The notes: generated by a model not told the origin, from the sequence alone. A DNA stretch of 12,740 nucleotides from Alcaligenaceae bacterium (GCA_947380655.1 CANCRX010000090.1:1-12740); one strand, 5' to 3'; counted from the stretch's first letter, positions 1-7,162 are shown. Translations and numbers: made by a program.

Positions 1-76
1 GTAACGTGATGTATTCAAACACCGCGAAACCTCGCACATGGTTCTCAGCTAGCCAACCGAACAGTTCATACAGCAT
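1..76 (-). CDS. mraY: MraY N-terminus (phospho-MurNAc-pentapeptide translocase), partial
   Basis: Only the first 25 codons are inside the window; the gene runs off the left edge. They read MLYELFGWLAENHVRGFAVF followed by EYITL, which has the pattern of MraY N-termini (a short amphipathic stretch, then F-x-V-F-x-Y-I/L-T). MraY is an integral membrane enzyme that transfers phospho-MurNAc-pentapeptide to undecaprenyl phosphate, giving lipid I; its substrate is the product of the MurF activity encoded just upstream. The ATG at 76 lies inside the end of murE-murF, an 11-nt overlap in a different frame. A GGAG sits about 12 nt upstream, farther than ideal, so translational coupling is likely. The identity rests on a short stretch plus the conserved gene order. 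Confidence 0.88.
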   Translation of the reverse strand, partial: MLYELFGWLAENHVRGFAVFEYITL

Positions 77-2897
77 GATTCACCAAATCTCCAGATACTG
101 CAGAAAACCGCTCCAGATACTGACGTGCGATCTTTTCCATCCGCATAAACCGCGAACCTTTAATCAATACACTTTTAGCTGAGAGCTTTGCCAACTCGTC
201 GTTGACTTGTTCCGCTGATTCGCACACAACAGCACCGCGCCCAAAGGCTCTCGCGCTTTCTTTTGTCGCCTGACCTAAAGTCAGCAAGGCTTCGATACCC
301 TTTTCACGGGCATACTCGCCCACTTCGAAATGCATGGCTGGGCCGTTATCACCCACTTCGCCCATATCGCCCAAGACAAGCACTCTCGGTCCAGTCAAAC
401 TTGCCAGCACATCAATTGCCGCACGCACCGAATCAGGGTTGGCGTTATAGGTATCATCAATCATGACCATGCCGCCCGCAAGACGATGCGGCTGCATCCG
501 ACCAGACACGGCATGGAAATCGGACAATCCTTTCGCGACGCAGTCCAGTGGGGCACCCGCAGCAAGTCCGCAAGCAGCTGCCGCGAGCGCATTACTCAAG
601 TTATGCACACCGGGCACGGAAAGTTCCACCCGATGCTCACCTGCTGGTGTATGCATCAAAAATGAAGTACCCAACGCGTCGGACTCAACGTGACTGGGCC
701 AGACTTGCGCCTGCTGCGTGAATCCAAAACGCATATGCGCATGCGCACCAGACATTTCGTCCCACAATTTTGTATAGGTGTCGTTTGCAGGATAGACACT
801 GACTCCACTGACAGGCAAATTCAACAGCACTTGGCCATTCTCGCAGGCAACCGCCTCAACGCTCACCATGAACTCCTGATGTTCGCGTTGTGCATTATTG
901 ACGAGGGCCACAGTAGGCGCAGCGGTATCGGCAAGTACGGCAATTTCTCCAGGATGATTCATCCCGAGTTCAATGACCGCAGCACGATGCTCAGCATTCA
1001 ATCGCAATAGCGTAAAAGGAACACCAAGTTCATTATTTAAATTACCTGCCGTCGCCAACCGTTGTGACTCACCCAGCCAAGCGGCCAGAATCGCAGCAAT
1101 CATTTCTTTGGTTGTAGTCTTACCATTACTGCCGGTTACAGCAATCACTGGAATATCAAATTGCTTGCGCCAAGCTTTACCTATTTGCAGTAAGGCCTGA
1201 CGAGTATTACCTACTACCAACTGAGGTATAGCAATTGCAGGATTGAATTGATTCACAATCGCAGCTATCGCACCTGACTCACACACTTGAGCCAGGTAAT
1301 CATGACCATCAAATGTTTCACCAGCTAAAGCAAGGAAAACAGCACCCGGCACGATCTTTCGTGAATCAGACTGAAGGTTCAACCCGCCTTTGAGCAGCAA
1401 TGCCAGTCGAGCCCACTGCCGGTCATCGAAGGGAGTCCGCACATCATTGACTTCCTGATAACCCTCATGACCTTTACCCGCAACCAGCACAACATCAGAT
1501 TCGCTCGCACTTAGCACAGCCCTAAGGATCGCCTGAGCCCGATCGGTCTCAATTGCCACGTGCGTAACACTCTGAGGCAGACCGTCGACGATCTGAGCAA
1601 TGATTGCCTCTGGCACTTCATCGCGCGGGTTGTCACTCGTCACAATTACTTGATCTGCACAGCGCAGTGCAATTGCGCCCATTAATGGCCGCTTACCCGC
1701 ATCACGATGCCCGCCGCAGCCAAATACACACCATAACTTTCCACCCCGTTGTTGCGCGAGTGGCCGTAAAGCCTCAAGTGCACGCTCTAACGCATCCGGT
1801 GTATGAGCATAATCAACAATAACGGTCGGCAAATTGCTGAGCGCCTGAACTGGAGAAACTTTTTGTAAGCGTCCGTCTACGGACTCAAGACTCTCGAGCA
1901 CAGGAGCAATTTCACCCAGACTCCAACCCATCGACAGCAATATGCTCGATACGCAAAGTAAATTCGATACATTATGAAGTCCATACAACCGCGACCTGAC
2001 AACGACTACGTCTACCGTATCGGCCAGACTAAACGTAACGCCTGTTGAATCGGTCACAACATCTTGACCAAGCAGATTTGGTCGGCCTGACGTCTGGATT
2101 AAGCCAAAGCTTGTGTAAGGCGCCTTCAACGACTGCGCAATACGCTTACCCGCCTCATCATCTACATTTATATGGCGCGCGTGTAAATCAGGCCATGCAA
2201 AAAGCCGCGCTTTTGCAGTTTCGTACGCAGCCATCGAATGATGGTAGTCAAGGTGATCTCTCGAAAGATTCGTAAATGCCGCCGCATAGATTCGCACTCC
2301 ATCGAGTCGACCTTGTTCAAGCCCGATCGAAGATGCCTCAACAGCCACGACTTGTGCGTCTGCGTTCAGCAGTACAGCAAGCGTTCTGTGTATCGACAAG
2401 ACATCCGGGGTCGTCAGCACGCCGGGTACGATTTTTCCATCAGGGAGTCGAAGGCCTAACGTACCAATCACACCGGTCTTTTTACCCAGCATATTCAAGG
2501 CATCAGCCAACCACTGCACACAACTAGTTTTACCGTTCGTACCCGTGATCGCGACCACCTGCAGGGATGCAGAAGGCGATCCATACCAAAGATCGCCGAG
2601 CTCGCCTAACCGTGATTGCAACCCCACAACGCCTAACGCAGGGACACGTAACTCCGGAGCTGCCCAAGACTGTGCGTGCTCTACATGAATCAATACTGCC
2701 GCGGCACCGCGCTCAATCGCCTGTTCAATATAGTCACGCCCATCACCTGAAATTCCTGGACATGCCACAAACACATCACCGGCTTGTATCAGGCGCGAGT
2801 CAAGATGCAGATCCGCACCGCACTCAGCCTTACGGCGTAATAGGCTAATCAAATTTTCTGTCGAGACAGTGTGGTCTGTCAGTATGGCTTGACTCAT
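66..2897 (-). CDS. murE-murF: MurE-MurF fusion: UDP-MurNAc-tripeptide synthetase / D-Ala-D-Ala-adding ligase
   Basis: One 943-residue frame carries two complete cytoplasmic Mur ligases. The MurE half (about 1-498) adds meso-diaminopimelate to UDP-MurNAc-L-Ala-D-Glu. It has P-loop ITGTNGKTS at 117-125, the carbamylated-lysine context YETAKARLF with K229, DYAHTPDA at 362-369, the DAP-recognition motif DNPR at 422-425 and GKGHE at 474-478. The MurF half (about 503-943) adds D-Ala-D-Ala: P-loop TGSNGKTTTKE at 588-598, GNLNNELGVP at 618-627, ELGMNHPGEI at 643-652, DDTYNANPDS at 814-823 and LGDMGE at 842-847. There is almost no linker: the MurE ending FDDRQWARLALL runs into LKGGLNLQSDSRKI, so MurF has lost roughly its first 20 residues relative to stand-alone MurF. 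The ATG at 2897 overlaps the ftsI stop in ATGA, with GGAGGT 5 nt upstream. MurE-MurF fusions are known in Bordetella and relatives. Confidence 0.96.
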   Translation of the reverse strand: MSQAILTDHTVSTENLISLLRRKAECGADLHLDSRLIQAGDVFVACPGISGDGRDYIEQAIERGAAAVLIHVEHAQSWAAPELRVPALGVVGLQSRLGELGDLWYGSPSASLQVVAITGTNGKTSCVQWLADALNMLGKKTGVIGTLGLRLPDGKIVPGVLTTPDVLSIHRTLAVLLNADAQVVAVEASSIGLEQGRLDGVRIYAAAFTNLSRDHLDYHHSMAAYETAKARLFAWPDLHARHINVDDEAGKRIAQSLKAPYTSFGLIQTSGRPNLLGQDVVTDSTGVTFSLADTVDVVVVRSRLYGLHNVSNLLCVSSILLSMGWSLGEIAPVLESLESVDGRLQKVSPVQALSNLPTVIVDYAHTPDALERALEALRPLAQQRGGKLWCVFGCGGHRDAGKRPLMGAIALRCADQVIVTSDNPRDEVPEAIIAQIVDGLPQSVTHVAIETDRAQAILRAVLSASESDVVLVAGKGHEGYQEVNDVRTPFDDRQWARLALLLKGGLNLQSDSRKIVPGAVFLALAGETFDGHDYLAQVCESGAIAAIVNQFNPAIAIPQLVVGNTRQALLQIGKAWRKQFDIPVIAVTGSNGKTTTKEMIAAILAAWLGESQRLATAGNLNNELGVPFTLLRLNAEHRAAVIELGMNHPGEIAVLADTAAPTVALVNNAQREHQEFMVSVEAVACENGQVLLNLPVSGVSVYPANDTYTKLWDEMSGAHAHMRFGFTQQAQVWPSHVESDALGTSFLMHTPAGEHRVELSVPGVHNLSNALAAAACGLAAGAPLDCVAKGLSDFHAVSGRMQPHRLAGGMVMIDDTYNANPDSVRAAIDVLASLTGPRVLVLGDMGEVGDNGPAMHFEVGEYAREKGIEALLTLGQATKESARAFGRGAVVCESAEQVNDELAKLSAKSVLIKGSRFMRMEKIARQYLERFSAVSGDLVNHAV

Positions 2898-2909
2898 CGC
2901 ACACCTCCA
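2893..2909 (-). promoter_or_regulatory. Shine-Dalgarno plus ATGA coupling site, ftsI to murE-murF
   Basis: On the minus strand this reads TGGAGGTGTGCGATGAG. A strong GGAGGT lies 5 nt before ATGA, where the ftsI stop TGA and the murE-murF start ATG overlap. The same 17 bases occur at 4623-4639. Re-initiation by the terminating ribosome would tie MurE-MurF output to FtsI translation; the coupling itself is inferred. Confidence 0.75.
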
Positions 2910-4627
2910 GGCGCTGAGGCGACAACGGCAGACTCAAAGGGCGCATCAGGCTGAACACCCAGTATGCGCAAGGTGCTGCCGACGATCGCTGCAAAGACTG
3001 GCGCGGCAACCTTACCGCCGTAATAAACGCCGGCCTGTGGCTCATCGATGGTCACCGCAACGACTACACGTGGATTAGAGACTGGAGCAAAACCAACAAA
3101 AGAACCACGATACCGGCTAGTGCTGTAGCGGCCATCGACAATTTTTCTTGCGGTACCGCTCTTACCTGCAACGCGGTAGCCCTGAACTTGCGCAGCTTTT
3201 GCACCCTCAGGTCCAGCCGCCGCTTCGAGCATCAGTCTGATTTTTTGCGAAATATCGGCGGGATAAATCTGTGCGGATGTTGGCGTGCCTTCACGCTTGA
3301 TCAAAGTCAAACCAACCATATCGCCGTTACGTGCAAATACTGTGTATGCGCGCGCCATCTGTAAAAGCGAAACGGATAACCCGTATCCGTATGACATCGT
3401 TGCTTTTTCAATCAATCGCCACCGCTCCCAGGGCCTGAGCCTGCCTGCTGCAGCACCAGGAAATCCCGTCTGAGGAACCTGCCCTAAACCCAGCTCTGAA
3501 AATCTTCCCCACATTTCACGCGCTTCGAGTTTTTCAGAAATCAACGTCATGCCAATATTGCTTGATTTCAGTAAAACGCCAGCGGGATCAAGCGTTCCAT
3601 TGCGACTGACATCACTGATCGTTGCGCCCTGATACGTAAATTTTCCGTTCCCTGTATTGAACAGTGTGCTTGTTGTGATGCGTTTGAGTTCTAGAGCTAG
3701 TGCAACAGTGAATGGCTTCATGATTGAGCCAGGCTCAAACGTATCAGTCAACGCTTGATTTCGAAGGTTTCCACCACGGAACGAATCACGTAAATTCGGG
3801 TTGTAAGTCGGCATATTGCCAAGAGCCAGAATCTCACCGTTCTGCGCATCAATGACAACCGCAGCAGCGCCTTTGGCCTTATTCGTTGTCATCGCCTCTT
3901 GCAAGGCACGATAAACCTGATACTGAATCCGCGTATCGACTGACAACGTAATATCGTTGCCATCAACAGGTAAATCCACGGCGCGGACATCTTCGATCAC
4001 ATGACCTAAGCGATCACGCATGACGCGACGACTACCCGGACGACCGTATAACTGATCGTTGAATGCTAATTCAACGCCCTCCTGACCTTTATCCTCGATA
4101 TTATTAAAGCCAACGATGTTGGCCATCACCTCGCTTTCAGGATAAAACCTTCTGTTATCAGGGTATTGACTTATACCTGCTATGCGCAAATCAGCAATTT
4201 TCTGTGCGACGTCCAAAGGGACTTGCCGCTTGAGGTACACAAATGTTTTATCCTCATTTGATAGTTTTTTTTGCAGATCAGCAAAGGGGATTTCAAGTAA
4301 TTGGGCTAAGGCCATTAGCTTAGCTTTACTTGCCTCATTAACCTCTTCGGGCGGACTGGCCGCAATACTCCGCGCCGGGATACTTGCCGCTAACACCACG
4401 CCATTGCGATCAAGAATTTTTCCGCGACTTGCGGGTAATGTCAGTGTGCGTTCAAAACGCTGCTCACCTTGCTTAACTAAAAACTCAGTGGTTATGCCTT
4501 GCAAATACAAGGCGCGAACAGCCAACGCGAGAAAAGCCAAGCCAAGCAACACCAGCACCAAGCGTCCACGCCACAGTGGGAAATGAACTTTCAGAACCGG
4601 GTTATTGAAAAAGGGCACACGTCTCAT
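2894..4627 (-). CDS. ftsI: Septal peptidoglycan transpeptidase FtsI (PBP3)
   Basis: A 577-residue class B penicillin-binding protein, close to the usual 580-590. A short cytoplasmic N-terminus precedes one membrane anchor at about 22-42; the pedestal domain follows (RGKILDRNGVVLA at 68-80), and the transpeptidase domain is periplasmic. The three active-site motifs are present in order: SIMK at 301-304 with nucleophile S301, SSN at 355-357 and KSGT at 489-492. The conserved tail motif YYGGKVAAPVF is at 535-545. The enzyme cross-links septal peptidoglycan and works with FtsW and the FtsQLB complex; ftsL lies directly upstream. The ATG at 4627 overlaps the ftsL stop in ATGA, with GGAGGT correctly spaced. 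Nothing in the active-site motifs suggests beta-lactam resistance. Confidence 0.96.
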   Translation of the reverse strand: MRRVPFFNNPVLKVHFPLWRGRLVLVLLGLAFLALAVRALYLQGITTEFLVKQGEQRFERTLTLPASRGKILDRNGVVLAASIPARSIAASPPEEVNEASKAKLMALAQLLEIPFADLQKKLSNEDKTFVYLKRQVPLDVAQKIADLRIAGISQYPDNRRFYPESEVMANIVGFNNIEDKGQEGVELAFNDQLYGRPGSRRVMRDRLGHVIEDVRAVDLPVDGNDITLSVDTRIQYQVYRALQEAMTTNKAKGAAAVVIDAQNGEILALGNMPTYNPNLRDSFRGGNLRNQALTDTFEPGSIMKPFTVALALELKRITTSTLFNTGNGKFTYQGATISDVSRNGTLDPAGVLLKSSNIGMTLISEKLEAREMWGRFSELGLGQVPQTGFPGAAAGRLRPWERWRLIEKATMSYGYGLSVSLLQMARAYTVFARNGDMVGLTLIKREGTPTSAQIYPADISQKIRLMLEAAAGPEGAKAAQVQGYRVAGKSGTARKIVDGRYSTSRYRGSFVGFAPVSNPRVVVAVTIDEPQAGVYYGGKVAAPVFAAIVGSTLRILGVQPDAPFESAVVASAPGGVR

Positions 4628-4639
4628 CGCACACCTCCA
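4623..4639 (-). promoter_or_regulatory. Shine-Dalgarno plus ATGA coupling site, ftsL to ftsI
   Basis: This is identical over 17 bases to the ftsI/murE-murF junction at 2893-2909 (minus strand TGGAGGTGTGCGATGAG). It encodes the ribosome-binding site, the last codons of ftsL, the stop and the overlapping start. Because the frame is the same in both copies, FtsL and FtsI both end in Gly-Gly-Val-Arg. Confidence 0.75.
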
Positions 4640-4953
4640 CTCTTACCAGGAGGAGCTGTGACCGAAGCGGTTGCGGCACCCGTTGTCGCAACAGGCTGAT
4701 TAATATAAATCGTGCGGTCTGGCACGATTGAAATCATTTTGAGCGATTCTCGGGCGACCTTATCAACATGGGCATTTCGTGCGTGTTCAGCCCGATCAAG
4801 CTGCAACTGACGCCAGGTGATATCCAAATCCCGCGCTGCCGAACGTGAGCGATCTAGCTCTACGTACAACTGTCTGGCCTGATAGCGCGCCGTCACCAAC
4901 GAAATCGCCGATAGCATCAGAACCGTTGCAACGAAGAAGCAGAGTCGACCCAT
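4624..4953 (-). CDS. ftsL: Cell division protein FtsL
   Basis: A small bitopic membrane protein of 109 residues. A hydrophobic segment lies at about 4-22, followed by a heptad-like charged and leucine-containing periplasmic region at about 24-75 that should form the coiled coil pairing with FtsB. The C-terminal tail (about 88-109) is rich in Ala, Thr, Pro and Gly. FtsL is part of the FtsQLB complex that activates FtsWI. Sequence conservation in this family is poor, so the call rests on topology, length and its place between rsmH and ftsI, the standard dcw order. The ATG shares one base with the rsmH stop (TAATG) and has an AAGGGAG ribosome-binding site. It overlaps ftsI by 4 nt. Confidence 0.93.
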   Translation of the reverse strand: MGRLCFFVATVLMLSAISLVTARYQARQLYVELDRSRSAARDLDITWRQLQLDRAEHARNAHVDKVARESLKMISIVPDRTIYINQPVATTGAATASVTAPPGKSGGVR

Positions 4954-6020
4954 TAACGCGCTCCCTTTTTACCGCGCCGCGAAGGCACGATCGGAGCAGG
5001 TGAATAAGCCGCAGCACCGGCCGCGCCGAGTGGGGTAGCGGTTCTTTGCGCAACGCGTAACACAGCAGAGCGTGAGCGCGTATTTTCTTTGATTTCAATA
5101 TCGGTAGGCTTGACGCGTGAGAGTGCCAGCAAAACAGGCTGAGGCATTTCACTTTCGCGCAGAGGGAGGCGGGCATACGCAGCTTCCGGACGGGATGCTG
5201 CGGCAATGAACTGCTTGACGACGCGATCTTCCAGTGAATGGAAGCTGATCACGGCCATACGTCCGCCTGTTTTCAACAAAGTTAAAGCTGCCTGGAGGGC
5301 GCTCTCGAGTTCTTCAAGTTCACGATTGATGTAAATCCGTAAAGCCTGAAAGGTGCGTGTAGCCGGGTGCTGACCCTTTTCGCGCGTGCGGACGGTGCTT
5401 GACACGAGCTCGGCGAGCTCGAGGGTGGTAAGCAATGGCCGTGTTGCGCGGCGAGCAGCAATCGCCTTTGCAATCTGAAAAGCAAACCGTTCTTCGCCAT
5501 ATCGAACTATGACCTCCTGCATGTCTTCTACACTTGCTTGCGCTAACCACTGCGCAACCGTTTCACCACGAGTGGTGTCCATTCTCATATCAAGCGGACC
5601 ATCCCGCATAAATGAGAATCCACGCCCCGCATCATCAATCTGGGGTGAGGAAACCCCCAGATCCAGCATCACACCATCTACAGCGTCAATGCCACGCGAC
5701 GACAATGCTTCAAGCATGTCTCCAAAACCTTCATGCACGACAGTTACTCGTTTGTCCTGCTCAGCGAGTTTCTGCGCGACTTCAATTGCCTGCGGATCTT
5801 TATCAAAGACCACCAGTCTTGCATCCGGCCCCAGTCTGGCCAACAACTCACGGGAATGTCCACCGCGACCAAACGTTCCATCCACATACACACCAGACAT
5901 CCGGGCAATACGCTCTGCATCCAACTCAGCAGATTTGACCGACTGTTTGCCGTAACCTGGCAATACCAAGGATTCAACTGTCGGCTCGAGCAGCACTGGC
6001 CGATGGACGAAATCCGTCAC
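4953..6020 (-). CDS. rsmH: 16S rRNA (cytosine-1402-N4)-methyltransferase RsmH (MraW)
   Basis: RsmH uses S-adenosylmethionine to N4-methylate C1402 in the decoding centre of 16S rRNA. Motifs visible: HRPVLLEP at 6-13, SAM loop DGTFGRGGHS at 47-56, DKDP at 73-76, GVMLDLGVSS at 116-125, GPLDMRM at 141-147, FHSLEDR at 260-266 and NTRSRSA at 313-319. At 355 residues it is longer than the E. coli enzyme (313). The extra length is an insert of about 18 residues between the N-terminal motif and the SAM loop (about 22-41) and a C-terminal Ala/Pro tail ending SRRGKKGAR. The start is GTG at 6020, because HRPVLL must be included. No clear Shine-Dalgarno precedes it, and the mraZ stop is only 3 nt upstream, so coupling to mraZ translation is likely. 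Confidence 0.96.
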   Translation of the reverse strand: MTDFVHRPVLLEPTVESLVLPGYGKQSVKSAELDAERIARMSGVYVDGTFGRGGHSRELLARLGPDARLVVFDKDPQAIEVAQKLAEQDKRVTVVHEGFGDMLEALSSRGIDAVDGVMLDLGVSSPQIDDAGRGFSFMRDGPLDMRMDTTRGETVAQWLAQASVEDMQEVIVRYGEERFAFQIAKAIAARRATRPLLTTLELAELVSSTVRTREKGQHPATRTFQALRIYINRELEELESALQAALTLLKTGGRMAVISFHSLEDRVVKQFIAAASRPEAAYARLPLRESEMPQPVLLALSRVKPTDIEIKENTRSRSAVLRVAQRTATPLGAAGAAAYSPAPIVPSRRGKKGAR

Positions 6021-6023
6021 GAC

Positions 6024-6452
6024 TTAAAACGAAAACTGCGTAAGTACTTCAGGCATACCCTGCGCCAAATCGTCGGCCTCTCGGCGCGCCAATGCTGCGG
6101 CATCCCATAATTCGAAATGCGCTCCCATACCCAACAGCATCACATCACGCGACAACCCTGCCGCAACGCGCAACTCCGGTGCAATCAACACCCGGCCAGA
6201 CCCATCAATTTCGACATCCTGAGCATTACCCAACAGCAATCGCTGTAAAGCACGGGCCTGCATCGGGAAGGCGGCAATTTGCTCGCGCTTGTTTTCCCAC
6301 TCACGACGAGGATAAACAAGCAGGCAACCATCGGGGTGACGCGTAATCGTCAGACAACCTTGCGCCTGCTCGACAAGAGCATCACGATGCCGAGTCGGTA
6401 CATTGATCCGACCCTTGCCATCTAATGTGAGCGCACTGCTACCTTGAAACAC
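6024..6452 (-). CDS. mraZ: Transcriptional regulator MraZ
   Basis: A 142-residue protein with two AbrB-like MraZ repeats, each carrying the signature Asp-x-x-Gly-Arg: DGKGRINVP at 11-19 and DGSGRVLIAP at 83-92. MraZ forms a ring-shaped oligomer and represses the dcw promoter by binding repeated TGGGN boxes in its own leader. The start is GTG at 6452, giving the conserved N-terminus MFQGSSALTLD. The nearby ATG at 6456 is in another frame. A GGGG lies about 7 nt upstream. It is the first gene of the operon, and candidate boxes and a promoter lie directly upstream. The length is slightly below the E. coli protein (152). Confidence 0.96.
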   Translation of the reverse strand: MFQGSSALTLDGKGRINVPTRHRDALVEQAQGCLTITRHPDGCLLVYPRREWENKREQIAAFPMQARALQRLLLGNAQDVEIDGSGRVLIAPELRVAAGLSRDVMLLGMGAHFELWDAAALARREADDLAQGMPEVLTQFSF

Positions 6453-6459
6453 CCATTTA

Positions 6460-6494
6460 CCCCACTTAATTGCACAAAAACCTACTTTTCACCA
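6460..6494 (-). promoter_or_regulatory. Candidate MraZ operator: four 10-nt-phased TGG-type boxes
   Basis: Reading the minus strand toward mraZ there are five-base units TGGTG (6494-6490), TAGGT (6484-6480), TGCAA (6474-6470) and TGGGG (6464-6460), each separated by exactly 5 nt. MraZ of E. coli binds TGGGN repeats with 5-nt spacers in the mraZ leader, so phase and position fit. Only the last unit is a perfect TGGGN, two are one or two bases off, and TGCAA is weak. The set starts at the last base of the -10 element and ends 7 nt before the GTG. Confidence 0.5.
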
Positions 6495-6522
6495 CTCTAA
6501 GGGAATGAATCCAAGCGGTCAA
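6494..6522 (-). promoter_or_regulatory. Sigma70-like promoter of the mraZ/dcw operon
   Basis: On the minus strand TTGACC (6522-6517) is followed after 17 nt by TAGAGT (6499-6494): 5 of 6 and 4 of 6 matches to the consensus with ideal spacing. Transcription would start near 6487, giving a leader of about 35 nt that contains the MraZ-like boxes. Upstream (about 6531-6610) is strongly AT-rich and could act as an UP element. Confidence 0.6.
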
Positions 6523-6651
6523 GTCGAAATTTGGTTTTTTTTAATGGTGTCAAGGACTTACAGAAACTTTTACATTTTTTATAAAAACATAAATATGAAA
6601 TAAATCATATAGTTGCAAAGCTAAGTAAAAGTCATTAATCAAGACGCAATC

Positions 6652-6711
6652 AAGGGATAACCCTTAGAAAGAAAGTTAAAGCAATGCTTTTAACTTTCTT
6701 TCTAGAAAGTT
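6652..6711 (-). terminator. Tandem hairpins downstream of rnpB, probable terminator
   Basis: A perfect 15-bp inverted repeat (arms 6666-6680 and 6689-6703, loop GCAATGCT) lies about 36 nt beyond the rnpB 3' end. Read on the minus strand, its 3' arm is U-rich (TTTAACTTTCTTTCT), which can serve as the release tract, although a long run of U is lacking. A second small hairpin (AAGGG, loop ATAA, CCCTT; 6652-6665) abuts it. A competing 8-bp hairpin can form between 6692-6699 and 6704-6711. The rnpB-terminator role is inferred from position. Confidence 0.6.
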
Positions 6712-6738
6712 GAGTGTGTCAATGGATTATTTGAGGTT

Positions 6739-7156
6739 GCAAAGCAGATCTATAGGCCGGATTCTGTACGCCAGATTACTCTGGCTGGCAATCATTCCTC
6801 TGGGCACAACATTGCTGCTGTGCTCTAGCCACCTACCCGCATACTTGAGCGAGCCGCCCGTCGTGATCAGAGATCACACGCATGCCTATTTGGTGTTGCT
6901 CCGGGTAGAGGTTGCCGCGTTTCACCCTGCGCTGTCGGATTTGAACAAGCCAAACCCATCATCACGGCTACACCGTAACGGAGTATGTCCTAAGACAGAC
7001 CCCCACCGCAGACTCGTCTCTGTGGCCCTAGTCCTCAACTGAGTCAAACGCTTGCGCATCCGCTCAGCCGGACGGTCGTTAACCGTTACCCTGCTCTATG
7101 GAGTCCGGACCTTCCTCGATGCCCGAAGGACACCGCGACTGCCCAATCTGCTTTGC
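6739..7156 (-). ncRNA. rnpB: RNase P RNA (catalytic subunit), bacterial type A
   Basis: This RNA cleaves 5' leaders from tRNA precursors. The minus strand shows the conserved RNase P landmarks in order: a 5' strand GCAAAGCAGAT pairing perfectly with the 3' strand ATCTGCTTTGC (11-bp P1), GAGGAAGGTCCGGACTCC (P4 5' strand), GCCACAGAGACGAG, AGGGTGAAACGCGG, CCCGGAGCAACACCAAATAGG in two halves, the AGAGGAATGATTG block, and ACAGAATCCGGCC (P4 3' strand). P4 differs from the usual sequence at two paired places in a compensating way. A hairpin GTGATC-TCT-GATCAC at 6863-6877 falls in the P15/P16 part. Ends are set by the P1 arms, giving about 418 nt compared with 377 in E. coli; true ends may differ by a few bases. 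Confidence 0.96.
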
Positions 7157-7162
7157 GTAGCT

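Noticed and set aside
1380..1420. Possibility that the MurE-MurF fusion is a sequencing error that removed a stop codon.
   Set aside because: A simple error would leave a full MurF N-terminus after MurE; here the boundary is merged and in frame, and the fusion is known in related bacteria.
66..2897. Many open frames on the plus strand opposite murE-murF (for example 2567-2848 and 463-693).
   Set aside because: They are shadows of the long minus-strand gene, with no recognisable domains, and overlap each other.
6548..6553. Perfect TTGACA on the minus strand upstream of mraZ.
   Set aside because: No -10-like sequence lies 15-19 nt downstream; the TTGACC/TAGAGT pair closer to mraZ is better.
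6710..7042. Open frame of 110 codons on the plus strand.
   Set aside because: It is entirely antisense to rnpB, has no family resemblance or ribosome-binding site, and RNase P landmarks explain the sequence.
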